The position numbers and the translations under genes are program-made. The notes below the pieces were generated by a model, which saw only the letters and a list, made by a program, of their open reading frames with translations, searched no databases and had not been told where the DNA came from. Positions 1-7,952 of a stretch of 64,000 bases of DNA are shown here, piece after piece. Within the stretch, counting starts at the first letter, position 1. Each line of letters starts with the position of its first letter. Source of the DNA: Brachyspira sp949287565 (GTDB taxonomy: Bacteria > Spirochaetota > Brachyspiria > Brachyspirales > Brachyspiraceae); the NCBI RefSeq assembly GCF_036997615.1, contig NZ_JAWLQA010000010.1; one strand, 5' to 3'.

Positions 1-86
1 CTCATACAAAAATATAAATAAAATAATAATATAATAAAAACTATATATAAAATTTTATTCACCGCGTGCTGATAATATTTTATTAA

Positions 87-359
87 TCAAATACTTTCTA
101 GAACTACATTCTCCAAAATATCTCTATTATCAACTGTTATACTTCCCTCTTTTGTTTGATAGCCTTCCATACTCACTTGATAATTTATAACTTCTCCATT
201 TTTATAAGCACCAAAATATTTTTTTTCTTCATTCATTGTAATAACCGCATTTTCCGAAGAAGAAGTAATTTTTATTTTATAAAGTTCATCTCTGTTTTGA
301 ACATAATCATAAACTTTTTTATTAAATGCTTTATTAATTAAATTAGTAAAGAACTTCAT
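87..359 (-). CDS. small phage-like protein, end of head/neck module
   Basis: Ninety-residue protein with no signal peptide or membrane segment. I do not recognise the family. The middle and C-terminal half (about residues 30-85) has the alternating pattern of a small beta-sandwich, with the run GYQTKEGSITVDN resembling PEGA or Ig-like surface modules. A GGGAG ribosome binding site precedes the ATG. The start overlaps the end of the 185-residue gene by 17 bases, so the two are probably translationally coupled. It is the last gene of the minus-strand phage head cluster visible here; the cluster may continue left of the window. Function as a minor virion or adaptor protein is inferred only from position. 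Confidence 0.6.
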   Translation of the reverse strand: MKFFTNLINKAFNKKVYDYVQNRDELYKIKITSSSENAVITMNEEKKYFGAYKNGEVINYQVSMEGYQTKEGSITVDNRDILENVVLESI

Positions 360-900
360 TTAAATAACTCCCAGTCATAATTCTAAAATTAATATCAAGA
401 GAAAAACTCACGCCTCTAATAGATGAAAAATCATTAAATTGTCTTTTATTGTTTTCACTGTCAAAGGAAGGAGATTCCCATTTAATAACAGGCGATAAGG
501 CTATACGCTCGCCTTCATCATTTAACTTTGATATCCAATAACGAGAAGCCTGATTGAGTGCTAAAGGAATCATAGTATATGCAAGAAATGATTCACCTGC
601 TTTAAGCTCTTTATATACCGTAGCTTTTAAAGATATATCATCTGCAAAACCTGCTGAATCTCCTATGTATGAGTTGCTCCCTCTGCTCTCTCCTTCTGAT
701 ATTGTAGCCCAAAGAAATGATTTACTCATAGACTTAACAGCACCTAAACTAAAACAATCTATTTTTAATTTATCATCTAATAGGCTGTTTAAATTATTTT
801 CTCCCTGAACTTTATTGCCTGAAAAATCTATATATTCATCAGCCATAAAATTCATGAAATTATCTAAAACATATATAACACTATTTTTAAAATGTATCAT
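343..900 (-). CDS. phage neck/tail-terminator-like protein, VSH-1 type
   Basis: A 185-residue soluble protein of about 21 kDa. No motif names its family. It lies directly after the connector gene in a cluster ordered portal, protease, decoration, capsid, connector, which is where head-closure or tail-terminator proteins are normally encoded. The late cluster of the Brachyspira gene transfer agent VSH-1 encodes virion proteins of about this size, but I cannot assign a specific Hvp name. The last bases overlap the next gene. The spacer to the upstream connector gene is over 300 bases and carries a hairpin repeat, unusual for a phage late operon. Confidence 0.6.
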   Translation of the reverse strand: MIHFKNSVIYVLDNFMNFMADEYIDFSGNKVQGENNLNSLLDDKLKIDCFSLGAVKSMSKSFLWATISEGESRGSNSYIGDSAGFADDISLKATVYKELKAGESFLAYTMIPLALNQASRYWISKLNDEGERIALSPVIKWESPSFDSENNKRQFNDFSSIRGVSFSLDINFRIMTGSYLNEVLY

Positions 901-1009
901 ATCATAACCTTTTTAATTTTTATTTTTTAGATGTATATAATAGACTTATTGAAAACTAAATAAAAAAATAATTATATTTATCAATTTTTATATTTTATAA
1001 ATATATAAT

Positions 1010-1057
1010 CAACTTTTTTGCCGCACAAAAAAGTTGCAAAAAACGCACATACTACAG
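1010..1057. repeat. hairpin repeat family R1, copy a
   Basis: An 11-base perfect inverted repeat, CAACTTTTTTG / CAAAAAAGTTG around the loop CCGCA, followed by an A-rich tail containing AACGCACATACTAC. The same 48-base block recurs at 50548-50595, and a variant with compensating changes in the stem is at 2114-2157. It lies in the 315-base gap between two phage head genes. Nothing else recognisable is seen in 901-1215 except short GC-rich hairpin pieces near 1127-1170. It could work as a bidirectional terminator or be a mobile palindromic element. Confidence 0.75.
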
Positions 1058-1215
1058 TTTAATATTTTAAGAATATGCATCAAACTTGGTCTAATACTAT
1101 TATTTTAGATAAAAAATATAGTTCTTCTCCGTAGGCGTACTTTGTATGCTTATCACCGTAGGCTTAAAAATATAAAATTGACAAACTTAAAAGTTTTAAA
1201 TAGCATCAATATTTA

Positions 1216-1599
1216 TTAAGGCTTCTTTATATCGCCGTCCAAACGAACACTATCATAACTATTTTCTCCAACTACAATGCTTGATAAATCTTTTATAGCA
1301 AGCTCTTTTAAACGCAAACTTTCTGTGCGAATGAAATTTATTAAGTCACTGTTTGAAACAAAATTAACTGTTAAAAGTCTCGCTGCCTCATAGCATATAT
1401 AATTTTTTATAGATATAAAAGGAAGTCCGTTTTCTTCTGTAGGTTCTGTATAATTCATATTTAAAATCATTCTTCTAAATTGAATGGTATAATTTTTTAA
1501 CTGCTCTTTTAAAAACTCTATATCAATATCATCATAGTTGAACATTTTAAATATGCTTTTAAAATAATCTATATCAGGCTCATAAATATATTCCTGCAT
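1216..1599 (-). CDS. phage head-tail connector-like protein
   Basis: A 127-residue, largely helical acidic protein. Its N-terminal part is rich in aromatic and acidic residues (YIYEPDIDYFKSIFKMFN). Size, predicted helicity and position after the major capsid gene fit the small head-tail connector family (HK97 gp6-like / DUF3199-type). This is inference from context; I see no diagnostic motif. An AGGTGA ribosome binding site precedes the ATG. It is separated from both neighbours by repeat-bearing spacers. Confidence 0.55.
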   Translation of the reverse strand: MQEYIYEPDIDYFKSIFKMFNYDDIDIEFLKEQLKNYTIQFRRMILNMNYTEPTEENGLPFISIKNYICYEAARLLTVNFVSNSDLINFIRTESLRLKELAIKDLSSIVVGENSYDSVRLDGDIKKP

Positions 1600-1630
1600 A
1601 TTAATTTCACCTTTTTAAAAATTTATATCT

Positions 1631-1720
1631 GGGGCTTTGCTGCGAAGCACACAGTCGTGCCAGTCCCAACTTCTTTTGGTGACCCAAAGAAGCAAAAGGA
1701 CTGCATTTTTTAAGCCCAAA
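1631..1720. repeat. GC-richer intergenic repeat family R2, partial copy
   Basis: Contains GGGGCTTTGC...GCGAAGC, the palindromic stretch CTTCTTTTGG...CCAAAGAAG and AAAGGACTGCATTTTT. The same modules recur in other spacers of this window (2240-2362, 33247-33360, 37485-37580, 52376-52496, 54499-54605). It fills most of the gap between the 98- and 127-residue phage genes. Its composition stands out from the AT-rich background. Confidence 0.65.
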
Positions 1721-1790
1721 ATTATATTTTATATCAAACTAAACATATATAATTATTTTTATAAAAAATTATATATGATAAAATAATATA

Positions 1791-2087
1791 TTAAGCCTCA
1801 AGCTCTTTTATTTTATCTTTTAATTTTTTATTTTCTTCTTTAAGATAATTTATTACATCATTAGGCCTCATCTTCTCTCTTATAAGCTCCTCTGCTTCCT
1901 CTTTGCTTATAATCAAAAATGAATCGCTTAAAGATATATTTAAATCACTTTCCACTATAACTTTGCATCTTCTCTCATGCACATCTCTAAAGAAATAACC
2001 CACTCTTGATACAACATAATCATTAGCTTTTATTTCTTTATTTGTAATACTATTATCTAAAAAAAATAATAAAGATTTCTTTGACAT
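1791..2087 (-). CDS. small phage head-module protein with C-terminal coiled coil
   Basis: A 98-residue protein lying between the major capsid and connector genes. Residues about 1-60 mix beta and helix; the last 25 residues (from YLKEENKKLKDKIKE) form a short coiled coil ending at the stop. Such small proteins between capsid and connector are common in phage head modules, but I do not recognise the family. A GAGG ribosome binding site precedes the ATG. Confidence 0.6.
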   Translation of the reverse strand: MSKKSLLFFLDNSITNKEIKANDYVVSRVGYFFRDVHERRCKVIVESDLNISLSDSFLIISKEEAEELIREKMRPNDVINYLKEENKKLKDKIKELEA

Positions 2088-2113
2088 ACTGCCTCTTAAT
2101 TATATTTATTAAT

Positions 2114-2157
2114 GTACTTTTTTGTCGCTCAAAAAAGTACCAAAAAACGCAATACTA
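2114..2157. repeat. hairpin repeat family R1, copy c (stem-compensated)
   Basis: Perfect 11-base inverted repeat GTACTTTTTTG / CAAAAAAGTAC with a five-base loop, then CAAAAAACGCA. Compared with the copies at 1010 and 50548, both stem ends changed together (CA/TG to GT/AC). That is covariation, and it argues that the folded form is what is kept. Confidence 0.75.
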
Positions 2158-2239
2158 TAATCTATATAAATAGCAAGTTCATAATTTATAATTAAAGCTT
2201 AAAATATATATTTAAATTATTTTCAAATGATAATTTATA

Positions 2240-2362
2240 TAAAATGCAGTTCTTTTGGTTCTTTTATACCAATAAAAGAACTGGGGGTTCGGGGGCTAGT
2301 CCCCGCAAACATTAAAATTTAAAAACTTATTTTGACAAAATATAATTGTTTGGTATATATAC
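2240..2362. repeat. dispersed repeat family R2, near-complete copy
   Basis: Begins with the inverted repeat GCAGTTCTTTTGG...AAAGAACTG, continues into a second hairpin GGGGGCTAGTCCCC and ends with an AT-rich tail containing TTTTGACAAAATATA and TTGTTTGGTATATA. The unit at 52376-52496 has the same order of parts, and 54499-54605 shares the second half. It ends ten bases before the stop codon of the major capsid gene, so it is the first thing downstream of that gene. Confidence 0.75.
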
Positions 2363-2372
2363 TTGATTTAAA

Positions 2373-3419
2373 TTAAGACAAGCTCAAATCTATTTTGCAG
2401 AAGCCGTAAGGGTTAGAAGCTACTGTGCATCTCTTTGTTCTTGTTCTCCATAAATTATTACCTAATATATCAACCTCTCTTATATCATGATTTAAATATA
2501 CTACCTCTTTTATTGAAGCCATATCTAATATATTAGATGAAGTTGTAAACATATAAATTGATGATCCTGTCCATATATCTGTGAGATTTTCTAATTGATA
2601 CTTTTGATCAACTTCATGATCATCAGCAACTCTGAATGCAGTTCCTACAACAGTTATTCCGCTTGTTACTGCATTAAAAATATCTGGTCTGAATGCTTTA
2701 TATTTTCCGTTCGCATCATTTCCTATCATTGATATATAATTAGAAAATAATCTGAATAAACCTTGAAGTTTTATATATACATCTATTGGAATAACTATAT
2801 AAAGTTTCTGTCCATTATCCTGAAGCTCCATCTTATCATTAAATAAATTTCCGCCTACAGCATAATTCAAATATTTTGCTAAATCTATAAATGAAGAAAA
2901 GAAATTATCAATATCAGCTTCTGTCCAAGTGCTTATTGGTTTAGCAGTTAAATCAACTGTGTTTGTACTTCCGTAAAGTTCTGCATCTGTAACTTTTGCT
3001 GCTAAATTTCTTTCTCTTAAAAGTCCAAGCCTTGATACAAGTTTTTGTGCAATATAATTTAAAATTTCTTCTCCTGCTTTTTTCTCATCTCTTGCATAAA
3101 GCTCATTGATTTCTTCTATTCTATTAATATCTATTCCAATATAATATTCTTCAGGCTCCATTTTAAAAACTCTAGCCTCATGTTTGGGATACTCATTGAA
3201 AATATTTAAATCTCCTAATGAAGTACCGCCATACATATTTTTGAGATTAAAAGCCGTATTATCTAAATCGCCTCCAATTGCTCCTTGAGAAACACCGACA
3301 AAAATTTCAGGTATATATTTACTCACAAAATTAGTTTGCCCCATATATCTAGGCATTTCTTTATTGATTATTGGAAAAAGTTTATTTTGTATATTTTGTA
3401 AATTAGGTATGCTCATCAT
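2373..3419 (-). CDS. major capsid protein, VSH-1-like
   Basis: A 348-residue protein of about 39 kDa, following a protease gene and a decoration-protein gene. Size, position and the absence of signals or membrane segments fit a phage major head protein; VSH-1 of Brachyspira hyodysenteriae has a 38 kDa major head protein (Hvp38) and a 13 kDa protein matching the neighbouring gene in size. Identity with those proteins is inference. The first two codons are both ATG, with AGGAG two bases before the first, so the second ATG may be the true start. The protein is rich in YIGIDINRIEEI-type alpha/beta stretches. Confidence 0.75.
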   Translation of the reverse strand: MMSIPNLQNIQNKLFPIINKEMPRYMGQTNFVSKYIPEIFVGVSQGAIGGDLDNTAFNLKNMYGGTSLGDLNIFNEYPKHEARVFKMEPEEYYIGIDINRIEEINELYARDEKKAGEEILNYIAQKLVSRLGLLRERNLAAKVTDAELYGSTNTVDLTAKPISTWTEADIDNFFSSFIDLAKYLNYAVGGNLFNDKMELQDNGQKLYIVIPIDVYIKLQGLFRLFSNYISMIGNDANGKYKAFRPDIFNAVTSGITVVGTAFRVADDHEVDQKYQLENLTDIWTGSSIYMFTTSSNILDMASIKEVVYLNHDIREVDILGNNLWRTRTKRCTVASNPYGFCKIDLSLS

Positions 3420-3427
3420 TACTCCTA

Positions 3428-3600
3428 TTATTGTTATACTCAGGCTTGACTTAATAAATTAAGTCAATGGCTTCGGCTCGCTTATTATTGTTATGCCACC
3501 TGTAAAGGTGCCTACTTGGTCGCCTTCGCTAATATTAGCCAGCAACTAAAGTTGCCGGCTGCTACGGCTCACTTTATTTTGTTGCTAATAAAAATTATTC
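3428..3600. repeat. hairpin repeat family R5 in the capsid 5' spacer
   Basis: A string of small palindromes: GACTTAATAAATTAAGTC, then TTATTATTGTTATGCC followed by CACCTGTAAAGGTG, TACTTGGTCG, and CAACTAAAGTTG. The unit TTATTGTTATGCCA...GGTG..TTGGTCG is repeated at 4065-4105 and 4176-4215. All copies in this window lie in the two spacers flanking the decoration-protein gene. Nothing else is seen in 3601-3684. Confidence 0.7.
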
Positions 3601-3684
3601 TTAAAATATTTAATATTATTACAAAATAATATATTTAAGATTTTTATGTTTGATATATTTTTGAAACTTTAGTTAAAATACACA

Positions 3685-4053
3685 TCATACATATTTCAAA
3701 AGTATCTCTGCATAATTGCTTCCGCCTCTTATAACTATTCCTACTCCATGTCCGTCTAATGATTTTTTGAATCCTTTATCTGATGCCGTTACAATATCTC
3801 CAGCTATGACACTTTCAGCTACAACTGCATTTACTATTCCATCATAGCAAACTGATATTGTATTTGGCTTTAATCCGAATTCTTTATAAGAGAATGCATC
3901 TTCCAAAGCAACTCCTATAAATACTGAACCTTCACTATAAAGTGAAAAAACTCCTTTCCCATTATCATCTTTTATTGATACGGGAAATCCTCTTTTTGGT
4001 AAATTAGCTTCATCGCTATGAATACCAGATTTTATTATAGAACCTTGTGCCAC
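3685..4053 (-). CDS. capsid decoration/stabilising protein
   Basis: A 122-residue, about 13 kDa beta-rich protein with glycine-rich turns (YDGIVNAVVAESVIAGDIVTA). It is encoded immediately before the major capsid gene and resembles DUF2190-type decoration proteins in size and pattern (a GD..T/S..G block near residues 85-95). The 13 kDa head protein Hvp13 of VSH-1 is a natural candidate homologue. The start is GTG: AGGAG lies about eight bases upstream, and no ATG fits in frame. Confidence 0.7.
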   Translation of the reverse strand: MAQGSIIKSGIHSDEANLPKRGFPVSIKDDNGKGVFSLYSEGSVFIGVALEDAFSYKEFGLKPNTISVCYDGIVNAVVAESVIAGDIVTASDKGFKKSLDGHGVGIVIRGGSNYAEILLKYV

Positions 4054-4059
4054 TATAGA

Positions 4060-4225
4060 CTCCTATTATTGTTATGCCACCTATAAAGGTGCCTACTTGG
4101 TCGCCTACGCTATTAAAAGCCAGCAAATAAATTGCTGGATACTTACCCGAAGGGTACCTACTTGGTCGGCTCGTTTATTATTGTTATGCCATCTGTAATG
4201 GTGACTGTTTGGTCGGCTAACTTTT
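4060..4225. repeat. hairpin repeat family R5, two further units
   Basis: Two copies of the TTATTGTTATGCC / GGTG / TTGGTCG unit (about 4065-4105 and 4176-4215) flank two more palindromes, CCAGCAAATAAATTGCTGG and ACCCGAAGGGT. The array lies between the protease and decoration genes on the template side of a late operon. These could be RNA processing or attenuation hairpins that set the ratio of head proteins, or mobile palindromes. Confidence 0.7.
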
Positions 4226-4290
4226 TTATTGCACATTTGCATGATTTAATCTATATTTACATATTAAAATATTTAACTATCTACTAATTT

Positions 4291-5244
4291 TTATTTAAAT
4301 AGTTTTGCTATCTCGCTGTATTTGTTTTCTTCGCTTAATGCTGATAAATTGATTTTCTCTCCGCCTCCTACTCCGATAGGTACTAAATCATTTCTTACTA
4401 TTGACATTATTTCTTCTTTGCTTAATCCTGCTTTGAAAAGTTTTCTTGCCTTTATAAATGTAGAGCTTTCTGATTTTGAAGAACATCTCACAGCATTCTG
4501 ACTCTCGGCATACTCATTGCACCAATCTCCATAAGTTATAGCTGAAAGATTTAATTCTTTATTACCGTTATCTAAATTATTTAAATTTTGTTTATATGCA
4601 TTACTTGATTTATCTTTTGAATTATCTTCTTTTAATTTCTTTACTATCATATCAATAATAATATTTTGAATTTCTTCATCATTTCTAAACAAATAAACAA
4701 ACTCATCTCTTGCTTCTTTCTGAATTTCTTTTTCTTCGCTAATTAATTTCTCTAATACATTTTTTAATTTTTGCATATACTCTCCATTAATATTTTCTTC
4801 ATTACTGATAATTGCACTAGCACAAAGCAAATCAACATTACGGCTTGCAGGATATTCTACAGCAGCAACAGCTTTGATTTCGCAATTTTCCCAATAAATA
4901 AAATTTTCATCTTCATAAGATTTTTTTCCAACCATCTCAATAGAAGGATAAAAAGATTTTTTCTCTGTTATGCTGTCATCAAACCATTCTATAACCGCAT
5001 AAAGCCCTATTGCCTCATTATCTTTTTCTAAACTTACAACTTTTCCAATGGCCTCTCTTTCTTCATCTTCTTTATGCCCCTTATAGACAAATATTTCTAT
5101 TCTGCTTTTCTCAAATGATTTGATTAGTTCATCAATATTTTTTTCTGTGATTTTATTAGTTTTAGTTTCAGCAAAAGTATTTTTTGAAAGCGGTATATAC
5201 TGCTTGAAACTATCCCCTAAAATTTTATATTTCTTTTTAATCAT
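4291..5244 (-). CDS. phage prohead protease (Mu gpI-like) with scaffold region
   Basis: A 317-residue protein. Residues about 40-150 match the Mu gpI-type capsid maturation protease pattern: VYKGHKEDEEREAIGKVVSL, then SFYPSIEM, then the AAVEYPASRNV stretch. The remainder is helical and charged (about 150-230), as expected for a fused scaffold, and ends in a short KYSEIAKLF tail. It would cleave the scaffold and head proteins during prohead maturation. AGGAG precedes the ATG. Its place, after the portal and before the decoration protein and capsid, is the classic order. Confidence 0.75.
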   Translation of the reverse strand: MIKKKYKILGDSFKQYIPLSKNTFAETKTNKITEKNIDELIKSFEKSRIEIFVYKGHKEDEEREAIGKVVSLEKDNEAIGLYAVIEWFDDSITEKKSFYPSIEMVGKKSYEDENFIYWENCEIKAVAAVEYPASRNVDLLCASAIISNEENINGEYMQKLKNVLEKLISEEKEIQKEARDEFVYLFRNDEEIQNIIIDMIVKKLKEDNSKDKSSNAYKQNLNNLDNGNKELNLSAITYGDWCNEYAESQNAVRCSSKSESSTFIKARKLFKAGLSKEEIMSIVRNDLVPIGVGGGEKINLSALSEENKYSEIAKLFK

Positions 5245-5484
5245 TTTATCTCCTTAAAATATTAATTATATTGAAATGATTTTAATTATCTCTATACCTA
5301 TAGCAAAAAAGTACTCGCCGTACTGGCATCCCGCACAGTAATACTTATTATTATACAAATCCAAAAATATGTGCGGTTTAATACCAATCATTATTTTATT
5401 TAATGTTCTAATCAAGAAGAGATTATTTATTATCTCTATATCTATAGCAAAAAATATAAGTGATTATAAGTTATTACAAAATAA

Positions 5485-5516
5485 AAAAGGCTCAGTAAAT
5501 TAATACCAAGCCTTTT
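5485..5516 (-). terminator. terminator after the broken Rpn gene
   Basis: AAAAGGCT / AGCCTTTT stem with T-rich sequence following on the minus strand. It would end transcripts of the Rpn remnant and sits in the 299-base gap before the protease gene. That gap also holds two near-copies of ATTATCTCTATA.CTATAGC (about 5287 and 5430). Confidence 0.6.
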
Positions 5517-5543
5517 ATTAATATTTCTATTATTTACTAAAAA

Positions 5544-6478
5544 TTATAACTTATCTATTTCTTCTAAACTTAATCCTGTAGATTCACTTATAAATTTATT
5601 ATCAAGTCCTGATTTTTTTAATTTTTCAGCTATCAATATTGCTTTGTTTCTTTCTCCTTGTTCTATTCCTTGTTTTATACCTTTTTTTATACCTGCTTCT
5701 TCTGCCTTACTTAATTCTATATTCATCATTTCTTGGCGAAAATATTCATCTATTTCTTTTTTTCTATAAGTATCTATTAATGGCTCATTATGAATAAATG
5801 ATTCTGATTTATCTTTAACTTCTTCAAATATAGTATTTTCTTTTAATAATATAGACATATCCTCTCATTTAAAAAATTTTAACCAAGATGAAAATTCTTT
5901 TTGCAAATCACTATAATTATTTGACTGAAATTTTGGAAGCTCTAGGCACAGCCCGCCTTCGGTGTAAAATGAATCTGACAATCTTCTGTAAGAATTTTAT
6001 TATATTTAATTTCTTTCAAAACATAGCAAGTATGAATATAATCAATGTCTTTAACTAATTTGAAATTTAAAATATTAATACTTATAACAGGTGTTAATTT
6101 ATTATATCTATCATTTTTATTTAATCTTACACTATAACTGCTAGCCCAATAATACAAAACTCTTTTTATAAAAGATTCATTTCCTTGTAATTGTATTTCT
6201 ATAATTACAGCTTCCCAATTTTCTGCTATACACTTTATATCCATTATGGATTCTTTTGAATTGATATACTTACTTAAATTAAAAGGATTTAATATTTCAA
6301 CTTTAGAAAAAGTTTTCATATTCATATTTTTCATAACTGAATTAATAAAATTTAAAACTATTTTTTCACTGCCAATATCTGAAAATAGATAACGAATATA
6401 ACAGTCATTAATTCTATTTATATTATCTATGGTAATAATTTTATTCTTTATATTTTCAATTATATCATCTTTATTCAT
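5544..6478 (-). pseudogene. Rpn-family PD-(D/E)XK nuclease, disrupted
   Basis: Recombination-promoting nuclease (Rpn/PDDEXK transposase-like) gene in two pieces. The 5' part (6478-5942, 178 residues) carries the nuclease core, with IMDIKCIAENWEAVIIEIQLQ holding the D...E.Q active-site pattern. The 3' part (5858-5544) carries the usual acidic tail with KGIKQGIEQGERNKA. Between them, about 20 bases of GC-rich sequence (around 5940-5962, AGGCACAGCCCGCCT) shift the frame. Past it the original frame reads ELPKFQSNNYSDLQKEF and then meets one in-frame TGA before joining the 3' part. The gene lies inside a phage head operon, between portal and protease, so it is a late insertion there. Confidence 0.85.
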
Positions 6479-6532
6479 ATTTTTATTATACTTACATTCA
6501 ATAAAATTGTCAAAATTTTTTATTTATGATTT

Positions 6533-7774
6533 TTATTCTGATTTATTAATTATAGAATGAGAAATCCTAAAATAATCGCATTGTCCTGATAGCCTTAAAC
6601 TTTTAAAATTCAAATCAAAATATCTTTTAATAAAACTATTATTTATATAATTGATTATACCTGATACTATATCGCTTGCCATAAGAAGTGCATTATCTTG
6701 AGTAAGTTCTGCTAATGATTTAGTAGCTCCTTTGTTTAGACCAAGTGCTTTAATATCTACACCTTTATTTTTGAATAAGGCCGAAAGCATGCTGTCTCTA
6801 AAATTATACCATTCATTAGCATCAATACTTTCTATTTTTTCAATCTTGCCGTATTTGGAAATAAAAATTCCGCCGCCGTTATTTATAAAATTTCTTATCT
6901 CACGCTCTGCCTCCTTACGCTTCGAATCATTAAGTTCAGTGTTTGCTATAAAATTAAAACTATGCTCGCCTATATTTTTTAAATTGCGGTTGAAACTATT
7001 ATCCATAGATTCTAAAATCTGCCAAAGTGAATATGCGCTGTATAAAAAAGGCTTTCCTATAATATCGCCTTCAATACTTCCATAACTTGCATATCCTGCT
7101 AAAGCTAAATCAAAATCTATATCTATAATACTAGCTTCATCATAATTTAATGAACCATTAAAAATTTCTTTATGTCTTCTTATAATGCTTATACTTTTTA
7201 TTTCATCGCTGTCATGTTCATCAAAATTGAATCTGTATATTGAAGAAGGATCATAATATTTAAATCCTTTTAAACCGTCAAGTCTTCCTTTGAATCCGTA
7301 AGCCCTAGCAGGCAAGACTTCTAATTTAGGAGTAAAAAAATAAAAGCCGTAAACTAAAGCATTATAAGAAACATTAACTATTAAGTTTTTAAGTCCGCCT
7401 GCTCTTTCAAATTGGCTTATAAAAAAATCGTATGCATTATTTACTTTCTCATTATCTTCGCATTCTTTTGGTTTATCTACAAAATAATTAAAAGAATTAA
7501 AAACTCCTCTGTAAAACTGAAGTATAGGCTCAAGATAAATAGAGTTCTCCATTCTCTTACAAGTTAATGCCCATTTATGAGGAAATGAAAAATCATCGCT
7601 TTCATCTCCCCTATTAGATATTACATTTGGAATGCCTGAATTATAATTATTGGTTGATACTCTGTTTAATTCATCATTCAATTTTTCTATCTCTCTGTTT
7701 TTATCTTTCAATTTATTATCATATTCTTCAATAATTTTTTCTATTTGTGATTGTTTATTTTCTATATTTGGCAT
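6533..7774 (-). CDS. phage portal protein, VSH-1-like
   Basis: A 413-residue protein (about 47 kDa) that begins with a coiled coil (residues about 5-45) and continues with a portal-type alpha/beta body, including the central ALNKGATKSLAELTQDNALL region that resembles DUF935/Mu-type portal proteins. It would form the dodecameric DNA entry ring of the head. It is the promoter-proximal gene of the minus-strand head module. No terminase gene lies upstream in the window. A 24-base sequence just upstream (7813-7836) is repeated exactly at 5449-5472. Confidence 0.7.
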   Translation of the reverse strand: MPNIENKQSQIEKIIEEYDNKLKDKNREIEKLNDELNRVSTNNYNSGIPNVISNRGDESDDFSFPHKWALTCKRMENSIYLEPILQFYRGVFNSFNYFVDKPKECEDNEKVNNAYDFFISQFERAGGLKNLIVNVSYNALVYGFYFFTPKLEVLPARAYGFKGRLDGLKGFKYYDPSSIYRFNFDEHDSDEIKSISIIRRHKEIFNGSLNYDEASIIDIDFDLALAGYASYGSIEGDIIGKPFLYSAYSLWQILESMDNSFNRNLKNIGEHSFNFIANTELNDSKRKEAEREIRNFINNGGGIFISKYGKIEKIESIDANEWYNFRDSMLSALFKNKGVDIKALGLNKGATKSLAELTQDNALLMASDIVSGIINYINNSFIKRYFDLNFKSLRLSGQCDYFRISHSIINKSE

Positions 7775-7952
7775 AAATAAAAACCTTAAAAATTAATCTT
7801 TATATTAATAATAAAAAATATAAGTGATTATAAGTTTTTATTTTGTTAGTAATAGCCTCAATTTAAAATACGCACGGTAAGAAAAATAAATTTAAAATCA
7901 TACTATAAAATTATTTATATCTAATAAAGTTCATAATAAAATATATAAAAAA

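Noticed and set aside
156..341. Plus-strand ORFs inside the minus-strand head genes (for example 156-341, 554-808, 4771-5031, 6732-7085)
   Set aside because: They lie opposite real genes, have no ribosome binding site and show composition of antisense shadows.
3428..4225. CRISPR-like array
   Set aside because: Repeat units are irregularly spaced palindromes of different length, without uniform spacers or cas genes.
5544..6478. Functional transposase or insertion sequence
   Set aside because: It is an Rpn-type nuclease fragment pair without terminal inverted repeats, and its frame is broken.
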